Assembly: GCA_002338885.1 (NCBI GenBank)
Contig: DDJI01000086.1
Coordinates: 7,473-13,202, forward strand
Direction of reading: 5' to 3'
Source: Ruminococcus sp. UBA1828
Lineage (GTDB): Bacteria; Bacillota; Clostridia; Oscillospirales; Ruminococcaceae
Length of the DNA: 5,730 nt
Each line of letters opens with the position of its first letter. Positions within the stretch are counted from its first letter, which is position 1. A program made the translations under genes and the position numbers. Below, piece by piece: positions 1 to 5,317 of the stretch. The notes under the pieces are model-generated. The model was given only the letters and a program-made list of their open reading frames with translations. It searched no databases and had not been told where the DNA came from.

Positions 1-181
1 CGTACAAGCCGTTGTCGTCAAGTATCTTTCTTGCGACTTCCGCTGCGGTAAATCCACGGGCGTTTTTCACCTGCGAATACTTTTTATATGTCGAGCTGAC
101 CTTGAACTGAGCATACAGTCCAAACAGCAAAGCGGGTATCAGCAGTATAATTGTATAATCAAAAAAGTAATAAAATGGCAA
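1..181 (-). CDS. yugP: YugP-type membrane zinc metallopeptidase, N-terminal 60 residues (partial)
   Basis: The gene enters at a TTG start (181-179) and runs off the left edge, leaving 60 codons. The visible protein begins MPFYYFFDYTIILLIPALL. Residues 8-24 are a hydrophobic membrane segment, followed by a basic stretch with STYKKYSQV (30-38) and the GFTAAEVARKIL helix (43-54). This layout, a very short N-terminus, one membrane helix, then S-T-x-x-K/R-Y-S and T-x-x-E-V-A-R-x-I-L, is the start of the YugP / Zn_peptidase_2 family (COG2738). Members are predicted membrane-anchored neutral zinc proteases of unknown substrate. The catalytic HExxH lies beyond the window, so activity cannot be judged. 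An in-frame TGA at 199-197 rules out a longer N-terminus, and TTG is the only usual start codon between that stop and the conserved region. It follows fmt in the same direction after 70 bases, so it may be co-transcribed or have its own weak promoter. Confidence 0.88.
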   Translation of the reverse strand, partial: MPFYYFFDYTIILLIPALLFGLYAQFKVSSTYKKYSQVKNARGFTAAEVARKILDDNGLY

Positions 182-184
182 AAT

Positions 185-192
185 CTCAACCT
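185..192 (-). promoter_or_regulatory. Ribosome-binding site for the TTG-started metallopeptidase gene
   Basis: Read on the minus strand, AGGTTGAG (192-185) precedes the TTG at 181. AGG sits 8 bases from the start codon. The match to the Shine-Dalgarno consensus is only moderate. It is listed because it supports the otherwise unusual TTG start. Confidence 0.45.
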
Positions 193-201
193 GCTTTCAT
201 A

Positions 202-238
202 CATAATATTTCGTTAGTTTACTTGTCATCATAATATT
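202..238 (-). repeat. Nine-base AT-rich direct repeat in the fmt-metallopeptidase gap
   Basis: AATATTATG on the minus strand occurs at 238-230 and again at 210-202, 28 bases apart. Each copy contains TATTAT, a 5-of-6 match to the -10 hexamer. Upstream of the second copy is ATGACA (229-224), a 5-of-6 match to -35, but with a 15-base spacer, shorter than the usual 17. The gap may hold a weak promoter for the metallopeptidase gene, or the repeat may be chance in AT-rich DNA. Confidence 0.3.
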
Positions 239-251
239 GCGGCAGATGCGC

Positions 252-1184
252 TCAGCAAAGTACGGTTCCCTTTGCAAGCTTGTGACCTCTCAGGTAGTCG
301 GCAGCCGGCATTTTCTTAGAGCCTTCCGCCTGAACCTGGGTAAATCTTATTGCGCCGTCGCCGCACGCCACGGTAAAATCTGCGGGGTTTATGACCTCTC
401 CGGGCTTGCCCTTACAGCCGTGTTCAGACACAACTTCGCTGCGGTAAACCTTCAGCTTTTTGCCGTCTGCCATGCATGAAGCGCAGGGCCAATCGGAAAG
501 TCCGCGTATTTTATTGTGAACGCTCATCGCATCCATGGTAAAATCTATCGGGCACATGTCTTTAGAGAGCATGGGGGCTGTGGTGGCTTTGCCGTCATCC
601 TGCTTAATCGGCGTCAGCTCGCCCGCCTGAAGCTTTTCAAGGGTTTTTATCAAAAGCTTTGCTCCGACAAATGAAAGTCTTTCATACAGCTCGGAGGATG
701 TTTCGTTTTTTCCGACCTCGACCTCCTCGGACAAAAGCATGTCTCCGGTGTCAAGTCCCTGTGCCATAAGCATTGTTGTCACGCCGCCTACTCTGTCTCC
801 GTTTAAAACCGTCCACTGAATGGGCGCCGCTCCCCTGTATTTCGGCAAAAGAGAGCCGTGAACGTTTATGCAGCCGAATTTAGGCACGCCGAGCACCTGC
901 GGCGGAAGTATTTTTCCGTATGCGACCACGACTATAAAGTCGGGAGCTATGCTTTCAAGGACGGGCAAATATGTGTCCAGCTCTTTTTTTAAAGACACCG
1001 GCTGATACACCGGCAAGCCCGCTTGCAAGGCATATTCCTTTACAGGAGAAGGCGTCAATACCTTTCCCCTGCCCTTGGGTTTATCGGTTTGGGTAAACAC
1101 CGCCGAAACATCATATCCCGCCTCGCAAAGCGCTTTGAGGGACGGTATTGCGAAATCCGGCGTTCCCATGAACACTACTTTCAT
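252..1184 (-). CDS. fmt: Methionyl-tRNA formyltransferase
   Basis: Fmt transfers a formyl group from 10-formyltetrahydrofolate to the amino group of Met-tRNA(fMet) in the cytoplasm, making the initiator tRNA. The 310-residue length is normal. The N-terminal formyltransferase domain (about 1-200) opens with MKVVFMGTPDFA. It carries the folate-site signature SLLPKYRGAAPIQW (111-124) and the catalytic triad equivalents N107, H109 (in CINVHG) and D145 (in QGLDTGD). The C-terminal tRNA-binding domain (about 206-310) has IRGLSDWP (227-234) and the family ending EGSKKMPAADYLRGHKL (287-303). No key residue is missing. The ATG at 1184 lies only 2 bases after the def stop, with a perfect AGGAGG at 1197-1192 formed by def codons. 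Coupled expression with def makes sense because Def removes the group that Fmt adds. Confidence 0.98.
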   Translation of the reverse strand: MKVVFMGTPDFAIPSLKALCEAGYDVSAVFTQTDKPKGRGKVLTPSPVKEYALQAGLPVYQPVSLKKELDTYLPVLESIAPDFIVVVAYGKILPPQVLGVPKFGCINVHGSLLPKYRGAAPIQWTVLNGDRVGGVTTMLMAQGLDTGDMLLSEEVEVGKNETSSELYERLSFVGAKLLIKTLEKLQAGELTPIKQDDGKATTAPMLSKDMCPIDFTMDAMSVHNKIRGLSDWPCASCMADGKKLKVYRSEVVSEHGCKGKPGEVINPADFTVACGDGAIRFTQVQAEGSKKMPAADYLRGHKLAKGTVLC

Positions 1185-1186
1185 GC

Positions 1187-1654
1187 TTACTCCTCCTCTT
1201 CCTCCTCGATGGGCGCCTCTATTTTAGAGGGGAGGGTTATTCCGTCGAGATGGTTCAGCTCGTGGCAGACGCATCTTGCGAACAGGTCGCTGACTTCTCT
1301 TTCATACCAGTTGCCGAATCTGTCCTGCGCCTTAAACCTTACAGTCTTAGGGCGTGTCACGTAGCCGTATATATCGGGGTATGAAAGGCAGCCCTCGGGG
1401 CCATACTGTGTTTCGGAAGATTCATACGTTATCGTGGGGTTTACAAGTTCAATATATTCCTCTCCGACGTCTATTACGACAGCACGTCTTATTATGCCCA
1501 CCTGCGGCGCTGCAAGTCCCAGTCCGTCCGCTTTGTACATGGTTTCCTTCATGTCGTCCAGAAGCTGACCGAGCTTTGCATCAAATTTTTCTACAGGCTT
1601 GCATGTTTTTAAAAGTATAGGATCACCGTCGGTGACAATCTTCCTCAGTGCCAT
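1187..1654 (-). CDS. def: Peptide deformylase
   Basis: Def is a metal-dependent hydrolase that removes the N-formyl group from nascent polypeptides at the ribosome exit. It has 155 residues, typical for the family. All three motifs are present: GLGLAAPQ (44-51), EGCLS (87-91) with metal ligand C89, and HELNH (131-135) with ligands H131 and H135 and catalytic E132. The last motif is usually HExDH, so N134 is a mild deviation. The residue before it is Cys (CHELNH), where many homologues have Gln. The protein ends in a run of six glutamates (150-155), not part of the catalytic fold, whose codons form the fmt ribosome-binding site. The ATG at 1654 is supported by AAAGGAAG (1672-1665) 10 bases upstream. 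The gene follows priA after 24 bases and precedes fmt by 2. Confidence 0.97.
   Translation of the reverse strand: MALRKIVTDGDPILLKTCKPVEKFDAKLGQLLDDMKETMYKADGLGLAAPQVGIIRRAVVIDVGEEYIELVNPTITYESSETQYGPEGCLSYPDIYGYVTRPKTVRFKAQDRFGNWYEREVSDLFARCVCHELNHLDGITLPSKIEAPIEEEEEE
1190..1207 (-). promoter_or_regulatory. fmt ribosome-binding site inside the poly-Glu codons of def
   Basis: The last six sense codons of def are GAG GAG GAA GAG GAG GAG. They contain AGGAGG at 1197-1192, seven bases before the fmt ATG at 1184. The same bases therefore encode the Def tail and a consensus Shine-Dalgarno site. Several overlapping GGAGG/GAGGA registers exist, so the site should be strong once ribosomes clear def. 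Confidence 0.85.
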
Positions 1655-1664
1655 ACTATTGATA

Positions 1665-1672
1665 CTTCCTTT
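1665..1672 (-). promoter_or_regulatory. Ribosome-binding site of def
   Basis: AAAGGAAG on the minus strand, 10 bases before the def ATG (1654), within the 24-base priA-def gap. It fixes the def start and implies that def has its own initiation, not purely coupled to priA. Confidence 0.75.
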
Positions 1673-1678
1673 CGTACT

Positions 1679-4135
1679 TTAAGTTTCTCCGTTTATATCT
1701 ACATATACTCTTGTATTAGAAAACGTCTTATTTTTATAGGTATCGGCAAGCAGCTCAGATATAAAAGACCTGAACTCCGACGACATTCTGCACTTGATTG
1801 TGAGCGCATATTTATAGCGGTTGTTTATTCTGCCGTAGCCCGACTTTGCAGGCCCCAGAACACGCAGCGGAAATTTTGCGTCTATATCTGCGATTTTTTG
1901 GCGCATCATTGAGACAAATTCATGCGCTGCCCTTACGGCGTCGCTCTCGATTGCCGAGCAGAAATACACTGTGCATATATCGCAAAACGGAGGATATATC
2001 AGCTCTCTTCTCAGGGCTATCTCCTGCTCGAAAAATCCCTTGTAATCCTGCTTTGCGGCAAGCGCGATGACATGATGATCCGGCACGAAAGTTTGTATAT
2101 ATGCGACGGCCTCGCTGTCGCCTCGTCCGCCCCTTCCGGCAACCTGAGTAAGCAGCGAAAACGTTCTTTCATAGCTTCTGAAATCGCCGGCAAAGAGTGA
2201 GCTGTCGAGCGAAATCACTCCTACAGTCGTTACGTTAGGAAAGTCAAGCCCTTTTGCAATCATCTGCGTGCCGACCATTATGTCGTATGCGCCGTTTGCA
2301 AACTCGGAAAAGCTTTCCTCGTATGCATACCTTGAATAGGTTGTGTCGGCGTCCATGCGCAATACTCTTGCAGACGGGAACAGGCTTGAAAGCTCCTCCT
2401 CGAGCTTTTGCGTTCCGATTCCGGAAAGCCTGACTCTGTCGCCGTGGCATGTCGGGCATCTGCCGTCAAAGCTTATAAAGTATCCGCAGTAGTGGCACAT
2501 AAGCTTGCCGTTTGATTTGTGGTATGTAAGCGGGACAAGGCAGTTTGGGCATTTTATAGGCGAGTGGCAGCTTAGGCATGTGGCGTTGGTATTATAGCCG
2601 CGCCTGTTCAGGAGCAGTATTGTCTGCTTATTTTTTTTAAGCTCCGAGCGTATTCTTCTCACCATGTCGAGGCATAGCATGCCGTCGTTGCCGTTTTCCG
2701 CTTCGGTTATCATGTCTGCAACCACTACTTGCGGCAGCTTTGTGTCGCCGTAGCGTTTTTTCAGCTCAAAAAGGCTGTATCTGCCCTTTTTCGCATAGTA
2801 ATATGTCTCCAAAGAGGGCGTTGCGGACGCCATAAGCAAAACGCAGTTATGGGTAGCGCATCTTTTTATTGCAACGTCTCTTGCGTGGTATCTTGGCGAG
2901 GAATCGGATTTATAGCTTGACTCCCCTTCTTCGTCCATTATTATAATTCCTATGTCCGAAAGCGGCGCAAAAATTGCGCTGCGGGTGCCTATGACGATTT
3001 TAGCGTCGCCACGTTTTATGCGTTTGAACTCGTCAAGCCGCTGCCCTACTGAAAGACCGGAATGTATCACTGCGACGGCGTCTCCGAAAACAGAGCAAAA
3101 TCTGTTTACGGTCTGCGGCGTGAGTGATATCTCCGGAACAAGCATTATTGCGGTTTTTCCTTTGTCCAAAACATGCTTTATCAGCGACATGAATACCGCC
3201 GTTTTCCCGCTTCCGGTGACGCCGTGGAGCAAAGCTCCGGCGGGCTTTGCGGCATCGACGAGCTTGGCTATTCCCTCATATGCGGCGCTTTGCTCATCTG
3301 ACAGCACGACATCCCACGCATGGGTGTTTGCACCGCGCTCGGGAACTCTGAGCGCCTCGTACCTGTACTCAATGAGCAGTCCCTTTTTTATCATGTTTGT
3401 TATGATAGTCTGAGTGACGCTTAAATAGTAGCAGGTTTCCTTTACGGACGCTGACTCGTTTTCGCTCAAAAAATCGGCTACAAGTCTTTGCTTTGGCGTA
3501 AGGCCGGCACACTTTTCCTCAAAGTCCGGAGCTAAGCGTATCATTCTGACAGTTTCGTCTGAAACCCTGCGCTTAAACTCGTCGCTCTGCTCAAGAACGC
3601 CCTTCTCTACAAGGCTTTTTATGACGTTTGCCTTTGATTTTCCGGCAGAGCTGTCTCCTAAGCAGGAGTCAAGTATAGAGTCGAACTCTTTTCTGCTCAG
3701 GCAGCCTTTAAGCATCTGATAAAGCGCGTTTTCCTCTTCGTCAAGCTCTACATCGGGCATGTGATTGGCAAGCGCGTACACGCTCTTATGGACAACCGAA
3801 TAGCCCGCGGGAACTATCGTTCTGTACGCCTCAAAGTAGGTGCAAAACGTATGCTCCTTCAGCCATGAAACCATGTCCACAAGCTCGTCGTTTAAGAGCG
3901 GTTCGCGGTCTATAAGGCTTATTATCGGCTTTATGCGCTCATCCGGCTGATCCTTGTCATAAACCCTTGTCACAAGACCTATTCTTTTTGTATTGGAGCG
4001 TCCGAACGGCACGAGCACTCTCATTCCCGCTTTCAGCACTCCGTAAAGCAAATCCGGATATTTGTAGGTGTATTCCATGTCGTAGCCGTACACGGCATCC
4101 GCCAGAACAACCTTCGCAGCATGCACAGCCGCCAT
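1679..4135 (-). CDS. priA: Primosomal protein N' (PriA), replication restart helicase
   Basis: PriA recognises abandoned replication forks, unwinds the lagging strand 3'-5' and loads the replicative helicase. At 818 residues it is full length. Order: N-terminal DNA-binding domain (about 1-110, with YKYPDLL and RVLVPFGR), a linker with a winged-helix-like region, then the helicase core. Walker A is GVTGSGKT (305-312). Motif Ia is LVPEISLTPQ (332-341), motif III SATP (437-440), motif V GTQMIAKGLDFPNV (622-635) and motif VI QVAGRGGR (664-671). Eight zinc-ligand cysteines are present: C520, C523, C529, C532, C547, C550, C560 and C563. The Walker B box reads DEEG (401-404) rather than DEEH, and motif VI has RGGR where RAGR is usual. 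The C-terminal domain begins near RRELIYPPF (709-717). The ATG at 4135 is preceded by AGGGGAG (4151-4145) at 9 bases. The gene lies 18 bases after rpoZ and 24 before def. Confidence 0.97.
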   Translation of the reverse strand: MAAVHAAKVVLADAVYGYDMEYTYKYPDLLYGVLKAGMRVLVPFGRSNTKRIGLVTRVYDKDQPDERIKPIISLIDREPLLNDELVDMVSWLKEHTFCTYFEAYRTIVPAGYSVVHKSVYALANHMPDVELDEEENALYQMLKGCLSRKEFDSILDSCLGDSSAGKSKANVIKSLVEKGVLEQSDEFKRRVSDETVRMIRLAPDFEEKCAGLTPKQRLVADFLSENESASVKETCYYLSVTQTIITNMIKKGLLIEYRYEALRVPERGANTHAWDVVLSDEQSAAYEGIAKLVDAAKPAGALLHGVTGSGKTAVFMSLIKHVLDKGKTAIMLVPEISLTPQTVNRFCSVFGDAVAVIHSGLSVGQRLDEFKRIKRGDAKIVIGTRSAIFAPLSDIGIIIMDEEGESSYKSDSSPRYHARDVAIKRCATHNCVLLMASATPSLETYYYAKKGRYSLFELKKRYGDTKLPQVVVADMITEAENGNDGMLCLDMVRRIRSELKKNKQTILLLNRRGYNTNATCLSCHSPIKCPNCLVPLTYHKSNGKLMCHYCGYFISFDGRCPTCHGDRVRLSGIGTQKLEEELSSLFPSARVLRMDADTTYSRYAYEESFSEFANGAYDIMVGTQMIAKGLDFPNVTTVGVISLDSSLFAGDFRSYERTFSLLTQVAGRGGRGDSEAVAYIQTFVPDHHVIALAAKQDYKGFFEQEIALRRELIYPPFCDICTVYFCSAIESDAVRAAHEFVSMMRQKIADIDAKFPLRVLGPAKSGYGRINNRYKYALTIKCRMSSEFRSFISELLADTYKNKTFSNTRVYVDINGET

Positions 4136-4144
4136 AGCCTCAAG

Positions 4145-4151
4145 CTCCCCT
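4145..4151 (-). promoter_or_regulatory. Ribosome-binding site of priA
   Basis: AGGGGAG on the minus strand, 9 bases before the priA ATG at 4135, in the 18-base gap after the rpoZ stop. A second GAGG (4141-4138) is only two bases from the ATG and too close to be the main site. Confidence 0.65.
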
Positions 4152-4153
4152 TT

Positions 4154-4369
4154 TTATAATCTCGTTCTTCTGAGCTGAGGGTCCTCTATGAGCTTGTACT
4201 CGCCGTTTGCAAACTGCTCTACAGCCGTGGCAACCGGCTTTTTATCTATTATCTCCTTCTTCTCGTACGCCTCATCGATTATCTCTCTTGCACGCTTTGC
4301 AACAGCTATAACCAAAGAGTAAACGCTCTCGCCGTTTTTAAGTATCTGAGTGCTTGATGGTCTTAACAT
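4154..4369 (-). CDS. rpoZ: DNA-directed RNA polymerase omega subunit
   Basis: Omega is the small subunit that helps fold and latch the beta-prime subunit of RNA polymerase. The 71-residue protein shows the family pattern. An N-terminal [10 protein letters not shown] leads to the core helix YSLVIAVAKRARE (17-29), whose L-V-x-x-x-A-K-R-A-R is diagnostic. KKPVATAVEQFANGEYKL (43-60) then corresponds to the conserved KPV/I-x-x-A-x-E-E-I-x-x-G segment. The length matches short clostridial forms. The ATG at 4369 lies inside the gmk end: ATGTTAA shares 7 bases with the gmk TGT-TAA, so the two are probably translationally coupled. AAGGAG (4385-4380) inside gmk supplies the ribosome-binding site. Neighbouring gmk is the usual context. 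Assignment rests on short but characteristic motifs plus position. Confidence 0.93.
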   Translation of the reverse strand: MLRPSSTQILKNGESVYSLVIAVAKRAREIIDEAYEKKEIIDKKPVATAVEQFANGEYKLIEDPQLRRTRL

Positions 4370-4971
4370 TTTTCCAATACTCCTTTTATCAAATCTTTGT
4401 TTTGATTTACAAGATATTTTGCCGATTTCATTATAAGCTCGAGGTCGTCAACGGCGGCGTCGAGGTCGTCGTTTACAAACACGTAGTCGTACTCTTTTGC
4501 CATGCCTATTTCTCTTTCCGCCTGCTCGACGCGCTTTTGTATTACGCTCTGAGAATCCGTTCCCCGCTTTATGAGCCTGTGCTTAAGAGTTTCCACCGAG
4601 GGCGGGAGCATGAATATCAGCACAGCCTCCGGACACGCAGCTTTCACTTTCATTGCGCCGGCGGTCTCTATCTCAAGTATGACGTCTTTGCCCATACAAA
4701 GCTTTTCTTCTATCTTCTTTTTCGGCGTGCCGTAATAGTTTCCGCAGAACTCTGCGTATTCAAGCATGCCGCCGCTCCTGATAAGCTCCTCAAATTTTTC
4801 GGTCGTCACAAAAAAGTAGTTTACCCCGTCCGCTTCGCCCTCTCTCGGAGCGCGTGTGGTGGCGGAAATCGAGTAATATATGTCGCTGTTTCGCTTGAAC
4901 AGCTCCGCTAACACCGTGCCTTTGCCGCATCCGGAAGGTGCGGAAAGCACGTAAAGAACGCCTTTATTCAT
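4363..4971 (-). CDS. gmk: Guanylate kinase
   Basis: Gmk phosphorylates GMP (and dGMP) to GDP with ATP in the cytoplasm, an essential step of GTP supply. With the ATG at 4971 it has 202 residues, the usual length. The P-loop is APSGCGKGT (11-19), with Ala where many homologues have Gly. The GMP-binding segment is [19 protein letters not shown] (36-54), with R40, R43 and Y52, followed by [13 protein letters not shown] (71-83). The lid region is [17 protein letters not shown] (132-148). [14 protein letters not shown] (97-110) has TAG where VQG is common. The frame is open upstream to a TTG at 5007, but starting there would put 12 non-family residues in front. I chose 4971 because [14 protein letters not shown] matches the normal N-terminus. 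It overlaps the remA stop by 8 bases (ATGAATAA). GAGGAAG (4990-4984), inside remA, lies 12 bases upstream. Confidence 0.96.
   Translation of the reverse strand: MNKGVLYVLSAPSGCGKGTVLAELFKRNSDIYYSISATTRAPREGEADGVNYFFVTTEKFEELIRSGGMLEYAEFCGNYYGTPKKKIEEKLCMGKDVILEIETAGAMKVKAACPEAVLIFMLPPSVETLKHRLIKRGTDSQSVIQKRVEQAEREIGMAKEYDYVFVNDDLDAAVDDLELIMKSAKYLVNQNKDLIKGVLEKC
4380..4386 (-). promoter_or_regulatory. rpoZ ribosome-binding site inside gmk
   Basis: AAAGGAG on the minus strand falls within the gmk codons for Ile-Lys-Gly-Val, 10 bases before the rpoZ ATG at 4369. It supports that ATG and coupling of rpoZ to gmk. Confidence 0.7.
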
Positions 4972-5245
4972 CCTGTTTGTCATCTTCCTCATCGCTTTCT
5001 TTGTCAAGCCCCAAGATAAATTCCGGAGTTCTTGACGACAATATTATGTGGTCGCTCACGGTAACTATGACCGCCTTTGTCTTTTTGCCGTATGTGCAGT
5101 CTATGAGCGATCCCTTGTCCCTTGCCTCCTGTATTATCCTCTTTATCGGCGAGGAATCAGGCGAGGCAACAGCTACTACCTTGTCCGACGACACGTAGCA
5201 CGAGTAGCCGATATTTATCATATGCATCCGCTGCTTATGTTCCAT
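4964..5245 (-). CDS. remA: RemA-family (DUF370) DNA-binding regulator
   Basis: RemA of B. subtilis is a ring-forming DNA-binding protein that activates matrix and osmoprotection genes. Clostridial orthologues sit in this same yicC-gmk slot, and their role is less clear. The 93-residue protein carries the family core from MINIGYS (9-15) through [18 protein letters not shown] (29-46) and [15 protein letters not shown] (48-62) to SDHIILSS (65-72), aligning without gaps to my recollection of B. subtilis RemA. Positions matching its R18, R50, R51 and R53 are K22, K54, K55 and K57; P33 matches P29. Residues 82-93 form an acidic tail ([12 protein letters not shown]). I chose the ATG at 5245 because AGAGGA (5257-5252) lies 6 bases upstream. 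The frame is open to a TTG at 5263 that lacks a comparable site, and internal ATGs at 5227 and 5221 also lack one. The target genes here are unknown. Confidence 0.92.
   Translation of the reverse strand: MEHKQRMHMINIGYSCYVSSDKVVAVASPDSSPIKRIIQEARDKGSLIDCTYGKKTKAVIVTVSDHIILSSRTPEFILGLDKESDEEDDKQDE
4984..4990 (-). promoter_or_regulatory. Candidate gmk ribosome-binding site inside the acidic tail of remA
   Basis: GAGGAAG on the minus strand is part of the remA codons for Asp-Glu-Glu-Asp and lies 12 bases before the chosen gmk ATG (4971). The spacing is longer than ideal. Because the gmk ATG overlaps the remA stop, re-initiation by ribosomes ending remA may matter more than this site. Confidence 0.5.
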
Positions 5246-5251
5246 CCTGTT

Positions 5252-5257
5252 TCCTCT
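5252..5257 (-). promoter_or_regulatory. Ribosome-binding site that fixes the remA start
   Basis: AGAGGA on the minus strand, 6 bases before the ATG at 5245. It falls downstream of the alternative TTG at 5263, which argues against starting there. Confidence 0.7.
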
Positions 5258-5270
5258 CTTCAAAAATGAT

Positions 5271-5315
5271 CAGGCTTTTTGAGCGCGCTCAGGCTTAACA
5301 AGCGCACTCGAGCCT
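5271..5315 (-). repeat. Palindrome and inverted/direct repeat cluster in the yicC-remA gap
   Basis: On the minus strand, GAGTGCGCT (5309-5301) can pair with AGCGCGCTC (5289-5281), giving a 9-bp stem with one G-T wobble and an 11-base loop. The 3' arm with the next base, GAGCGCGCTC (5281-5290), is itself a perfect 10-bp palindrome. AGGCT (5315-5311) can pair with AGCCT (5295-5291) in the loop, so the two stems compete or interlock. AAGCCTGA occurs twice in the same direction (5297-5290 and 5278-5271). No T-run follows the stem directly, so it is not a standard terminator. It could be an RNA processing or leader structure ahead of remA, or a protein-binding site. The structure is seen; the role is inference. 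Confidence 0.5.
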
Positions 5316-5317
5316 TG

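Noticed and set aside
197..232. Tiny minus-strand frame (MMTSKLTKYYV) between fmt and the metallopeptidase gene
   Set aside because: Eleven codons with no Shine-Dalgarno sequence before the ATG and no known family. Probably chance in AT-rich DNA.
2631..2638. Run of eight A (minus strand) in priA as a programmed frameshift site
   Set aside because: PriA reads through in one frame with all later motifs intact (ELKKNKQTILLLNRRG continues normally). There is no sign that a shifted product is needed. It is only a homopolymer where sequencing error could occur.
2952..3413. Plus-strand open frame of 153 codons opposite priA
   Set aside because: It lies antisense to the PriA helicase core, and its Ser/Thr/Pro-rich product matches nothing I recognise. 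It is a by-product of priA codon use.
4354..4911. Plus-strand open frame of 185 codons opposite gmk
   Set aside because: The protein shows no recognisable family pattern and is rich in Tyr, Phe, His and Arg. It lies fully antisense to the strongly conserved gmk. It is a shadow frame.
4972..5007. Longer gmk starting at TTG 5007 or ATG 4992/4983
   Set aside because: These add a basic 4-12 residue leader not typical of guanylate kinase, lack well-spaced ribosome-binding sites, and increase overlap with remA to as much as 44 bases.
5281..5309. Hairpin after yicC as a rho-independent terminator
   Set aside because: On the minus strand the stem is followed by AAAAAG, not a U-run. On the plus strand it is followed by GAGCCTTG. 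A T5 run comes only 14 bases later, so neither direction fits a standard terminator.
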